Shown: positions 1 to 6,576 of the stretch, one piece after another
Layout of the letters: each line of letters opens with the position of its first letter
Position numbering within the stretch: the stretch's first letter is position 1
NCBI GenBank assembly: GCA_029212955.1
Contig: JARGOW010000123.1
Location: forward strand, 1 to 8,648
Direction: 5' to 3'
DNA length: 8,648 nt
Source of the DNA: Planctomycetota bacterium
Lineage (GTDB): Bacteria; Planctomycetota; UBA1135; GCA-002686595
The notes under the pieces: generated by a model
What the model was told of the DNA's origin: nothing
Seen by the model: only the letters and a program-made list of their open reading frames with translations
Database searches by the model: none
Translations under genes and position numbers: made by a program

Positions 1-2382
1 TCCCGTGAGCTTCTAGCCGGTGATGTCAAAGTTACTTCGCGCGCGGCCTTGCCCGATTGGCTCGACGCGAAAATTCTGGAACGCCAGCCGGTGGCCGTGG
101 TGACGACGACCGAATTGGCCACCATGATCGCGGCCCCGTCCAAATCGGAGGGGCAACCTGGAAGTTCGCGCCTGGTGGAGTTGAAAGCGACCGATTCTGG
201 ATATCCGCTCTACGGAACGCTCTTGACGGAGCCTTCGGGAATCTCCATCGGGGACCTTGCGGATGATGAGATCCTGGCGGCATCGGAACTCTGCGCTGCC
301 TTGGGACTTAGCCTGGGCGATGTTCTGCAGATCGGTGGTCAAGACTTCCGATTGCGCGGACAATTGATGTCGGAACCCGATCGCCTGGATTTTGGGATGA
401 CGCTGGGCCCGCGGGTCTTTCTGACCACGTCAGGGTTGGAGCGCACGGAATTGGTGGAATTTGGCAGCCGGGTCAAGTACGGGCGATTGGTGCAGGTGAG
501 CGCGGAGGAATCCGCAGGGGATCTCAAAGCGTGGAAGCGCGCCTTGCGCAGCCAAGGGGATTCGTCCGCGCGTTTGCGCGTCAGCACCCATCGCGAAGGG
601 CAACCGGGGGTGGAGCGCTCCCTGCGCAATGTGGAGCGGTACTTGGGCCTGGTGGCGTTGCTGTCCCTGCTGCTCGGCGGTGTTGGGGTCGCGCAGGTGG
701 TTCGCGTGTGGATTGAAGAGCGCACCCAGGCCGTTGCGATTCAGCGCAGCCTGGGTCTGCGACCCAAGGACATCCTGCAGCTCTACATGGTGCAAGTGCT
801 GGTGCTCGCCTGCGTCGCAAGTCTGATTGGGTGTCTGCTGGGCCTATCCATGCCCGCAGTTGCAGCAAAAGTCGCACCGGAATTCATCGACCCCACGGTG
901 GCCTTTGCACGCCCTTGGCCCATTCTCTTGCGAGGGTTGGGGTTGGGTGTGGCGATCGCCATGCTCTTCGCTATCGGGCCTCTGACCGCTATTTACAAGG
1001 TCTCACCAGCTCTGGTTCTGCGGGCCCAGGCGGCGCCTTTGGGCATACCGAAGTGGGTCAAGTTGATCGTGGCTCTGTTTCTACTGACGGGGATATTTGC
1101 GGCAGCTGCCGTGCAAGCGGACAGCGCTGGGGTAGGGGCTGCTTTCAGTTTGGGCCTGCTGGTCCTGGTGGGAATTCTGATTCTTGGAGCCCGGGCGGCC
1201 ATGTGGATTGCAACCCACATCCCCAGGGGGTGGGCGGGTCTATATCTGCGGCATGGACTTTCCAGCTTGGCACGCCCCGGAGCGGGCACCACCGCGACCA
1301 TCGTGGCCCTGGGCCTGGGTGTGCATGTGATCGCGTCCCTGCTGTTGGTAGAGGGCCGACTCAGCCGGGAGTTGAAGGATGGCGTTCCTGCAGACGCCCC
1401 CAGCGTTTTTTTGGTGGATGTGCAACCGGACCAATGGACGGGGGTGCAAGAGCTTTTCCAAGGCCATGCGGCTAGCAATGTGGATTCGACTCCCGTTTGT
1501 ATGGCGCGGCTGGCAAGCATCGATGGACGCCCTGTTCGCGAAATCGCAAAGGATCGTGAGGGTCGTCGGGGGCGGGCTAAGTGGGTTCTTACCCGGGAGC
1601 AACGCCTTACTTGGCAAAGCGAAATGGCGCCTTCCAACAAGCTGGTTGCCGGGCGGTGGTTCCAAGAGGATGACCTGCGTGAGGTTTCCCTGGAGCAGCG
1701 CTTTGCGGAGGATCTTGGGGCGACGCTCGGCACGCGGTTGACCTTTGACCTACAGGGTTTGCCCGTGGAGTTTGTGGTCACCAGTCTGCGCGAAGTGGAC
1801 TGGGTGAGCTTTTCGATCAACTTCTTCCTGGTGGTGGAGCCCGGCTCCCTGGAAGGTGCGCCATTTGCCTATCTCGCTTCCGCACGCGTGGACCCGGCGG
1901 AAGAGCAATCCATGCAGGACGCCCTGGTGGCGGGCTTCCCCAACGTGACCCTGCTGCGTCTTGGCCCGATGCTCGAAAAGGTATCGGGAGTGCTGGAACG
2001 CGTCGCCATGGGGGTGCGGGTCCTGGGTTGGGTCGCCGTGCTTTCCGGTCTCGCGATCTTGGCCGGAGCCGTGGCGGCGGGAGGCCTGCGCCGCAAGCGC
2101 GAGGTCGCCTTGCAGAAAACCCTGGGCATGACGCGGGGCGGCGTGGCGTTGTTCCTGGGCGTCGAGTATGCCACGGTGGGCCTGGTCGCAGGAATCTGCG
2201 GAACCGTCGCCGCATACGCCCTAGCCTGGGGCTTCCTCGAACAGCAACTCAACCTGGCCCACGAACTCAACTGGTTTTGGTTCCCCATCTTTGTCGTAGG
2301 CAGCGCACTCATCGCGGCCCTATGCGGACTACTCAGCAGTCTCCGAGCCCTGGCGACCAAACCCGCGGTGAGCCTGCGGTAA
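1..2382 (+). CDS. YbbP/FtsX-like ABC exporter permease, 5' end outside window
   Basis: Inner-membrane permease of an ABC exporter of the YbbP/MacB-like (FtsX-fold) class, which works with a separate ATPase not seen here. The frame is open from base 1 (begins SRELLAGDVKV), so the gene starts upstream; the TTG at 49 is internal, and the RELL-GD segment resembles the first periplasmic domain of this family. 793 codons are visible. Layout, numbering from base 1: extracytoplasmic domain about 1-210; three hydrophobic segments about 214-328, including the FtsX coupling signature RTQAVAIQRSLGL; a middle pair about 353-404 and another about 430-453; a second extracytoplasmic domain about 455-675; and three C-terminal segments about 681-782, containing a second coupling-helix signature KREVALQKTLGM. 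The nine visible segments plus one expected upstream give the ten of the YbbP type. The two related FtsX halves agree with that assignment. Substrate unknown; YbbP homologues are linked to lipid or lipoprotein-like export, but nothing here specifies one. Stop TAA at 2380. Confident of the family, not of the role. Confidence 0.9.
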   Translation, partial: SRELLAGDVKVTSRAALPDWLDAKILERQPVAVVTTTELATMIAAPSKSEGQPGSSRLVELKATDSGYPLYGTLLTEPSGISIGDLADDEILAASELCAALGLSLGDVLQIGGQDFRLRGQLMSEPDRLDFGMTLGPRVFLTTSGLERTELVEFGSRVKYGRLVQVSAEESAGDLKAWKRALRSQGDSSARLRVSTHREGQPGVERSLRNVERYLGLVALLSLLLGGVGVAQVVRVWIEERTQAVAIQRSLGLRPKDILQLYMVQVLVLACVASLIGCLLGLSMPAVAAKVAPEFIDPTVAFARPWPILLRGLGLGVAIAMLFAIGPLTAIYKVSPALVLRAQAAPLGIPKWVKLIVALFLLTGIFAAAAVQADSAGVGAAFSLGLLVLVGILILGARAAMWIATHIPRGWAGLYLRHGLSSLARPGAGTTATIVALGLGVHVIASLLLVEGRLSRELKDGVPADAPSVFLVDVQPDQWTGVQELFQGHAASNVDSTPVCMARLASIDGRPVREIAKDREGRRGRAKWVLTREQRLTWQSEMAPSNKLVAGRWFQEDDLREVSLEQRFAEDLGATLGTRLTFDLQGLPVEFVVTSLREVDWVSFSINFFLVVEPGSLEGAPFAYLASARVDPAEEQSMQDALVAGFPNVTLLRLGPMLEKVSGVLERVAMGVRVLGWVAVLSGLAILAGAVAAGGLRRKREVALQKTLGMTRGGVALFLGVEYATVGLVAGICGTVAAYALAWGFLEQQLNLAHELNWFWFPIFVVGSALIAALCGLLSSLRALATKPAVSLR

Positions 2383-2392
2383 TTGTGAGGGG

Positions 2393-2424
2393 GCGGCTCA
2401 TTCCACCACTCGCCATGGAGCCGC
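2393..2424 (+). terminator. Weak hairpin just after the permease stop
   Basis: The arms GCGGCTC (2393-2399) and GAGCCGC (2418-2424) are perfectly complementary across an 18-base loop, starting 11 bases after the permease stop. No T-run follows, so this is not a classic intrinsic terminator. It may be a transcript-end hairpin or chance in GC-rich DNA. Confidence 0.25.
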
Positions 2425-2439
2425 GCACGTTCCCCGAAC

Positions 2440-2460
2440 ATGGGCCCCCGATGGGGCCAT
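2440..2460. terminator. GC-rich hairpin in the permease-cupin gap
   Basis: The left arm 2440-2448 (ATGGGCCCC) pairs with the right arm 2453-2460 (GGGGCCAT), with one bulged G and a four-base CGAT loop. It is the most stable small stem in the 200-base gap between the permease and the cupin gene. No T-run follows on either strand, so the role is open: 3'-end protection of the permease transcript, a weak terminator, or a leader element of the cupin gene. The rest of the gap (2383-2582) shows no gene remnant. Confidence 0.3.
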
Positions 2461-2553
2461 GGGGAGTTATGGGAGGAATATTGCAGGGGTGGTGATCCGT
2501 TGACTGTGCGGCTCTGGCAAGTGGTCCCGACGCAGCACTGAATTGCCCGTGCA

Positions 2554-2566
2554 ATCTCCGGGAGAT
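2554..2566. promoter_or_regulatory. 13-bp palindrome 16 bases before the cupin start
   Basis: ATCTCC (2554-2559) and GGAGAT (2561-2566) form a perfect inverted repeat around a single G. Its position just before the cupin start would suit an operator. It also contains the only purine-rich Shine-Dalgarno-like stretch there, GGGAG at 2560-2564, so it could sequester a ribosome site if it forms. Six-base arms can arise by chance. Confidence 0.25.
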
Positions 2567-2582
2567 CCCGCAAAATGGGTCT

Positions 2583-2972
2583 ATGAGCGAACCCTCCAAA
2601 CTTCCCAGTGCGATCGACCTGGGCCACAAGCTGGATCTATTCGACAAGCAATGGACTCCGCATCGCATCGCCACCTTTGATCAACACCAATTGGTTCTGG
2701 CCAAGGTTCAAGGGGAGTTCGTCTGGCATGATCATGCGGATCACGACGAGGTGTTTCTTCCTGTAAACGGAACCCTGTGGATCGATTTTGAAGGTGGCGA
2801 GAGTGTTGAACTGGGACCGGGCCAGGTGTTGGTGGTCCCAGCGGGTGTTGCCCATCGCCCTCGGACTCGACCCGAAGAGGAGGTCCAGCTATTGATCATC
2901 GATCCGTTAACCGTTCAGCACACCGGAGCCATGGATTCCGACCGCACGGTTCAGGACTATCCCACAATATAG
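2583..2972 (+). CDS. Small single-domain cupin protein, probably metal-binding
   Basis: A 129-residue single cupin barrel, probably cytosolic; no signal peptide is seen. Cupin motif 1 is G44, then H49-x-H51, E56 and G63. Motif 2 is G80-x5-P86-x-G88-x2-H91. H49, H51, E56 and H91 are the usual metal ligands (Fe, Mn, Zn or Ni), and all four are present, so the site looks intact. The size is normal for stand-alone cupins, and the C-terminal tail (VQHTG followed by DSDRTV) resembles a common family of small cupins annotated only as 'cupin domain-containing protein'. The reaction cannot be read from sequence: sugar isomerase, dioxygenase or ligand sensor are all possible. The start is ATG at 2583. 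No good Shine-Dalgarno lies at normal distance, but a three-codon mini-ORF at 2575-2586 overlaps it. It stands alone between the permease and a convergent gene. The function remains unknown. Confidence 0.88.
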   Translation: MSEPSKLPSAIDLGHKLDLFDKQWTPHRIATFDQHQLVLAKVQGEFVWHDHADHDEVFLPVNGTLWIDFEGGESVELGPGQVLVVPAGVAHRPRTRPEEEVQLLIIDPLTVQHTGAMDSDRTVQDYPTI

Positions 2973-2987
2973 TCGCACCATAGTGGG
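2961..2987 (+). terminator. Weak hairpin across the cupin stop codon
   Basis: CCCAC (2961-2965) pairs with GTGGG (2983-2987), and the stop codon TAG (2970-2972) sits in the loop. It is weak, with no T-run, and is followed by a run of eight G at 2993-3000. Confidence 0.2.
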
Positions 2988-3013
2988 AGACCGGGGGGGG
3001 CTGCTGTGTATCC

Positions 3014-3030
3014 CGGTGCCCGATGCACCG
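3014..3030. terminator. Small hairpin between convergent genes
   Basis: CGGTGC (3014-3019) and GCACCG (3025-3030) form a perfect 6-bp stem with a five-base loop. It lies midway between the ends of the cupin gene (+) and the propeller gene (-), where bidirectional transcript ends are expected. No T-tract is present on either strand. Confidence 0.3.
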
Positions 3031-3110
3031 TGCGCCGAGCAGGTAGCATCGAGTCAAGAAACCGTAGACCGATTTGGGGCTCCGAGCAAGAATTGACGGT
3101 GATTGGAATT

Positions 3111-3157
3111 GTGAATCCCACCACCTCCGGATTCGGTCCCAGACAGGTGGGACTCAC
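3111..3157 (-). terminator. Long inverted repeat at the 3' end of the propeller gene
   Basis: GTGAATCCCACC (3111-3122) and GGTGGGACTCAC (3146-3157) pair at 11 of 12 positions across a 23-base loop. On the minus strand the first arm includes the stop codon (3154-3156) of the secreted propeller protein, so the stem would form exactly at the transcript end. Beyond it the minus strand reads AATTCC rather than a T-run, so it is either an imperfect intrinsic terminator or a 3'-end stabilising structure. It is the strongest inverted repeat I can see in this convergent gap. Confidence 0.45.
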
Positions 3158-4833
3158 TGGAAGCCCACCTCGATCGCATCCGTCAGATTGGACGTGCTAT
3201 TGGGGTTGGCATCCCGATACCAAGCCTGGAAGTACCAGCTCTCTCCCGTTTGAACGGGGATGAAACCGGTGGGGGTGGGCATGGCAGCCAAGTCAAGGTC
3301 GATAGAAAACCGCCCGGAGGAATCGGCGGCTTGCACCTGGTTCGGCGCCACGAACCGCCCGATGCTGCCACCTAAGCATAGTGTGCTCGATGTGCCGCCA
3401 AAGCCGGGTTGATTGCCCATGACCCGACTGGTTAGGAAGAAGCCAAAGGAACCGATCGGCAGTTGGAATGCCTTGACCGTAAGTTGATTGTCGCTGATCG
3501 CGTTCGATCCGGACACGGCCATGCGTCCAGGGACTCCCGTCGAATTTGGCACCGAAGTGTAGCAATGCCGAGCCGCCGTGGGCTCGGGGTTGAACTGTAA
3601 CAGGACGGCGTCATATTGACCCAGGTGCTGGGTCCATGGGGAGAAGGTGCATAGGCAATGGCCGATAATATGAATCGCACCCGCCTGGTCGCTTACGATC
3701 GCTTGGCCGAACTCGGGACCATTGGATTGTTGAATGCCCCACTTGAGGCTTCCGCTGGAATCGAATTGGGCGGACCACAGATCCCAGTCCGTATCGAAGA
3801 ACGGTGCGGGCCCAAACATGGAGCCCTGGGTGCCCCCTGTCAGATAAATTCCGCCGCTCCCGTCCGGCGTGGCTCCACGAACGGCGTCATTGTCCGGCGA
3901 TTCGAATTGTTCGATCCACAATTGATTGCCAGCTCCATCGTAGCGCGCGATCCAAAAGTCGCTCGTGCAACATTGGTTGGTGCCCGCGAGATTTCCATAG
4001 GTGTACCCTGCGAAGAAAGCCCCACCGGCGTTGTCAGGGGCGATTGCAGAGACACCATCTGCGAGTGACGTGCCCAGCTTACTCATCCAAAGAACCGTGC
4101 CGTTGGAGTCCACCCGGGAAATCCATGCGTCGCCTTGATTGTTTCCGGGTGACACCAAATTCTGGGTCCGGCCCCCTGCGAAGACTCCACCTGAACCGTC
4201 GGAGCAAATCGCGGTTCCAAGGTCCTTGCCCGGTGCGCCGAACTGGCGCCTCCAAATCAACTGGCCTTGCCCATCGAAGCGCGCCAACCAAGCATCCCAA
4301 TCCCCAGCGTTGGGAGCCGCAAGATCCCCCGTAGTGCTCCCGATGATCAGGACCCCTCCCGCGGAGTCGGATACGGCCATTTCCACTTCGTCCTGGCCCG
4401 ACGAACCAAACTGCCGAAGCCACAGCTCGTTCCCCGCTTGGTCGTAGCGGCCCAACCAGCTGTCGCTTAGACCTGCTAAGGGGCCGGCCAGGGCGCCGAA
4501 GGTTCGACCGGACAGGAAAAATCCACCGGCTCCGTCGTGGGTGACACTGCTCGGTCCGTCCGAATTCGGAGATCCGAAGGACCTGTGCCAAAGTTGGTCG
4601 CCGTCCGAGTTAAATCGGGCAGTCCAAACATCGGAACTGGGGGAACCAATCGAACCGGTCAGAATTAAGTCGCCATTGGGCATTCGGGCCAGATCCGCTC
4701 CGCTCTCGGTCTCGGCGGATGCAAACTGTTTGACCCAAGTGAACTCCTGGCCAAAAGCCGTCGGATGCATACCAACGAGAATGATGGCTCCACTCAAAGT
4801 CATTGTGCGAAGCATGGAGGTTTTCCAATTCAT
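3154..4833 (-). CDS. Secreted seven-bladed SBBP beta-propeller protein with conserved C-terminal module
   Basis: Exported protein of 559 residues. A signal peptide spans about 1-28, with hydrophobic core LSGAIILVG and likely cleavage after AFG. Residues about 31-418 contain seven repeats of roughly 55 residues, each with W-x-x-x-F, then D-GAGG or D-GSGG, then D-W-x-A-[RQ]-[FY]-D, the SBBP (beta-propeller repeat) pattern. Seven copies would close one seven-bladed propeller. A separate C-terminal module follows (about 422-559) with C424 and C486 that could form a disulfide, the phrase PNSTG, LCLGGSIGR, and the motif WYFQAWYRDAN before the end EVGFQ. The role is unknown; such propellers are usually extracellular binding scaffolds. 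I chose the ATG at 4831-4833; a TTG two codons upstream is possible but less likely. No Shine-Dalgarno is evident. It appears to be a single-gene unit. A truncated relative of the C-terminal module lies at 7972-8277. Confidence 0.9.
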   Translation of the reverse strand: MNWKTSMLRTMTLSGAIILVGMHPTAFGQEFTWVKQFASAETESGADLARMPNGDLILTGSIGSPSSDVWTARFNSDGDQLWHRSFGSPNSDGPSSVTHDGAGGFFLSGRTFGALAGPLAGLSDSWLGRYDQAGNELWLRQFGSSGQDEVEMAVSDSAGGVLIIGSTTGDLAAPNAGDWDAWLARFDGQGQLIWRRQFGAPGKDLGTAICSDGSGGVFAGGRTQNLVSPGNNQGDAWISRVDSNGTVLWMSKLGTSLADGVSAIAPDNAGGAFFAGYTYGNLAGTNQCCTSDFWIARYDGAGNQLWIEQFESPDNDAVRGATPDGSGGIYLTGGTQGSMFGPAPFFDTDWDLWSAQFDSSGSLKWGIQQSNGPEFGQAIVSDQAGAIHIIGHCLCTFSPWTQHLGQYDAVLLQFNPEPTAARHCYTSVPNSTGVPGRMAVSGSNAISDNQLTVKAFQLPIGSFGFFLTSRVMGNQPGFGGTSSTLCLGGSIGRFVAPNQVQAADSSGRFSIDLDLAAMPTPTGFIPVQTGESWYFQAWYRDANPNSTSNLTDAIEVGFQ

Positions 4834-4906
4834 TATCAAAGCGTACCGACTTTGCTTGATTCATGGGGTTACTGGGCCGTTTCCATGCCAGGGTGAGGGT
4901 GGCGCT

Positions 4907-4936
4907 GTCGGGGCCCGTGTTCCCGACCCCTCTTTT
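4907..4936 (+). terminator. Hairpin followed by TCTTTT, plus orientation
   Basis: GTCGGG (4907-4912) pairs with CCCGAC (4922-4927), followed by CCCTCTTTT. It has the shape of an intrinsic terminator on the plus strand, but no plus-strand gene feeds into it. Read on the minus strand it lies about 75 bases before the propeller start, in a possible 5' leader. It may block antisense transcription or be chance. Confidence 0.25.
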
Positions 4937-5006
4937 GGCTGCTAGCAGACTCAACCATGCGCTCGTGGGAAACGGTCATGCCAGCCAATCGCCGGGAATC
5001 CTAGGC

Positions 5007-5050
5007 CTGCGGACACAAGGCAAGATCCATGGGACCGGGGGAGTCCGCAG
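5007..5050 (-). repeat. 8-bp inverted repeat after the pterin operon
   Basis: CTGCGGAC (5007-5014) and GTCCGCAG (5043-5050) are perfectly complementary with a 28-base loop, starting about 85 bases beyond the HPPK-PCD stop on the minus strand. This could be the 3' structure of the operon transcript. No T-run follows. Confidence 0.3.
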
Positions 5051-5135
5051 TTGTGCCCCCCGAGCGCGTTGGCTGATTTGGGGTCGCTTCGCCACGCGTG
5101 GGGGAGTGCACCATGGGTCGGTCAGCGGATTTCTT

Positions 5136-5816
5136 TCAGGCTTGTTTTGCCAGAGGCTCAATCGCTATTGCCAACTGTACGTCCCTTGCGGTCACCCTCT
5201 GTTCCGAATGGGAATACAGACGGGCTTCCACACACTTGTAACTGTGCAAGCGCAGATCGGGATGGTGATTCAACGCCTCGGCTATGGCTCCCACCCGGTT
5301 GATAAAATCCAATGCGGTCGCGAAATTCTGGAAGGTCCACTCGCGCTCCAACGCGTCCTCATCAAGCGACCAGTCGGGTAGCTTCGCCAATTGGGAGCAG
5401 AGTTTCGCATCGGCCGATTGTGCCTCGGACAAAGGGTGATCCCCCTTGGATAGCACCGCGCACACCGGCAATCGGAGATAGGAGTGGCCGGTGTAATGGG
5501 GGTCTTGAACCTGACCATTGAATTGGATGAGGTCCAGATCGATGGTCCGGGGCCCCGCCCTATTGACCGTTTTGACGCGCTTCAGCTGCGCTTCAATGCC
5601 CTTGAGCGCAGTGACCAACTCCACCTGGTCCAGGGGTGTTTGGATTTGGGCGGCACCATTGAGGAACCTATCCTGGTCGGCAAAGCCCTGCGGTTTGGTC
5701 CAAATGAGCGGGGAGCTAGCGATGACAGTTCCCAATCCGTCGAGTAGGCACGTGGCCTCTGCCATGTTGGTGGAGGGATTGATGTTTGACCCCAAAGCAA
5801 CAATGGCGCTATTCAC
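5136..5816 (-). CDS. folK: HPPK (FolK) fused to pterin-4a-carbinolamine dehydratase
   Basis: Predicted bifunctional cytosolic protein, 226 residues. Residues 1-125 are HPPK, which transfers pyrophosphate from ATP to 6-hydroxymethyl-7,8-dihydropterin in folate synthesis. LGSN is at 8-11, FLN at 51-53, and the signature R86-A-G-P-R90-x2-D93-L-D95 carries the Mg-binding aspartates. H107-Y108 match the PHY of E. coli HPPK. The segment after PHY is divergent: the expected downstream arginine and FxLxPL are not in register. Residues about 146-226 are a PCD/DCoH (PhhB) domain with FINRV, H184-H185-P186, Y193, H203 and D212, the full PCD signature, so dehydration of 4a-hydroxytetrahydropterin is expected. 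A linker of about 20 residues joins them. The start is GTG (5814-5816), overlapping the SDR stop by 8 bases, with GAGGAG at 5824-5829 and a 7-base spacer. Last gene of the operon. I do not recall a characterised HPPK-PCD fusion. Both domain calls are firm. Confidence 0.9.
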   Translation of the reverse strand: MNSAIVALGSNINPSTNMAEATCLLDGLGTVIASSPLIWTKPQGFADQDRFLNGAAQIQTPLDQVELVTALKGIEAQLKRVKTVNRAGPRTIDLDLIQFNGQVQDPHYTGHSYLRLPVCAVLSKGDHPLSEAQSADAKLCSQLAKLPDWSLDEDALEREWTFQNFATALDFINRVGAIAEALNHHPDLRLHSYKCVEARLYSHSEQRVTARDVQLAIAIEPLAKQA

Positions 5817-6576
5817 CGGAGGGCTCCTCGAACTGGATCACGGAGCGGCCTTCCGCCGTCAAGGATTCTCCTCCATCCAATGCGATCATCTGCCCTGTCA
5901 GGAAATCGTTCTCGAGGATGTAGCGCACCGTGTGGGAAATGTGGGTCGGGTTGCCGATACGCTGGAGGGGCAGGCCATGCCGACGCCATTCGATATAGTC
6001 CTCTCCCCGACCTTCGGGCGGGAGGATCACCCCGGGTAGAATGGCATTGACTCGGACCTTGGGTGCGAACTCCAGGGCGGACATCTTTGTGAGCTCGGCC
6101 AGGGACTTCTTGGAGAGCAAGTACGCCGCATAGTCGTACTGCTGAAAGTGGACTTTGGTGTCCACGATGTTGATGATGTTGCCGCCTGGGCAGGAGTTGA
6201 AGAAGTCCCGGGACAGGAGGAATGGCGCGACCAGGTGGATTGAGAAGTTCTGCTGCAGAATCTCGATGGACGTCTCGGCTATTGGGGTGGGATCGTAAAT
6301 GGAAGCGCTATTCACTAGCACCGATAGCGATGGCATGCGCTCCAGCACCGCGGGGACAAGCTTTTCGACGGCCCCGTGGTCGCTCAAATCCGCCTGGAAT
6401 GATTCGCATTGCACCCCTAGGGAACGGATCTCATCCGCAACGATTTCGGAAGAGGCCTCCGAGGAATTGTAGTGCAGCGCGATGTCATAGCCCTGCTTTG
6501 CCAGGTCAACGGCAATGGCGCGTCCGAGCCGTTTTGCTCCACCTGTGATAAGTGCGGTCTGACGGGTGGAGGCCAT
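5809..6576 (-). CDS. Pteridine reductase / FolM-like short-chain dehydrogenase
   Basis: 255-residue classical SDR, predicted to be an NADPH-dependent reductase of dihydropterins (PTR1 or dihydromonapterin reductase FolM type). The nucleotide motif is TGGAKRLG at 11-18; the arginine in TGxxKR plus LHYNSS at 34-39 fit NADPH preference and closely match PTR1 (GAAKRLG, LHYHRS). NSAS is at 89-92. The catalytic set is D139, Y152 and K156; an aspartate in place of the common serine is a PTR1 feature. LEFAPKVRVNAILPG at 168-182 is also like FolM/PTR1. The ATG directly follows the glycosyltransferase TAA (TAAATG), with GAGGG at 6584-6588 seven bases upstream, so the two are probably translationally coupled; its own end overlaps folK. 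Context of folE and HPPK-PCD supports a pterin substrate. A different SDR substrate is possible, but less likely given the neighbours. Confidence 0.85.
   Translation of the reverse strand: MASTRQTALITGGAKRLGRAIAVDLAKQGYDIALHYNSSEASSEIVADEIRSLGVQCESFQADLSDHGAVEKLVPAVLERMPSLSVLVNSASIYDPTPIAETSIEILQQNFSIHLVAPFLLSRDFFNSCPGGNIINIVDTKVHFQQYDYAAYLLSKKSLAELTKMSALEFAPKVRVNAILPGVILPPEGRGEDYIEWRRHGLPLQRIGNPTHISHTVRYILENDFLTGQMIALDGGESLTAEGRSVIQFEEPSGE
5824..5829 (-). promoter_or_regulatory. Shine-Dalgarno site deciding the GTG start of the HPPK-PCD gene
   Basis: GAGGAG on the minus strand, seven bases before GTG at 5816, lies inside the end of the SDR gene. It fixes the start, because the encoded sequence after GTG (NSAIVALGSN) is exactly the expected HPPK N-terminus. 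Confidence 0.7.

Larger units (their letters stand above)
4834..5135. other. 302-base gap without a recognisable gene
   Basis: Lies between the end of the pterin operon and the start of the propeller gene, both on the minus strand. No frame gives a convincing protein; the open frames crossing it are continuations of neighbouring genes read in the wrong frame or strand. It holds two inverted repeats, described separately, and must contain the 3' end of the operon transcript and, if it is separately transcribed, the promoter of the propeller gene. I see no clear -35/-10 pair. Confidence 0.5.

Noticed and set aside
49..57. TTG at 49 as the start of the ABC permease
   Set aside because: The frame is open to base 1 and the upstream residues fit the family, so this codon is internal.
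2993..3000. Run of eight G between the cupin and propeller genes
   Set aside because: It could suggest slipped-strand phase variation, but it lies outside any coding frame and not at a recognisable promoter; probably neutral or a read-error hotspot.
3006..3263. 85-residue plus-strand open frame crossing the convergent gap
   Set aside because: It overlaps the propeller gene antisense, has no recognisable motif or ribosome site, and its composition looks random.
3658..4334. Long plus-strand frames antisense to the propeller gene
   Set aside because: Repetitive GC-rich coding DNA keeps the opposite strand open; the sequences show no fold-like pattern.
4863..5381. 172-residue plus-strand open frame over the gap and the HPPK-PCD end
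   Set aside because: More than half is antisense to the PCD domain; no family features are seen in the remainder.
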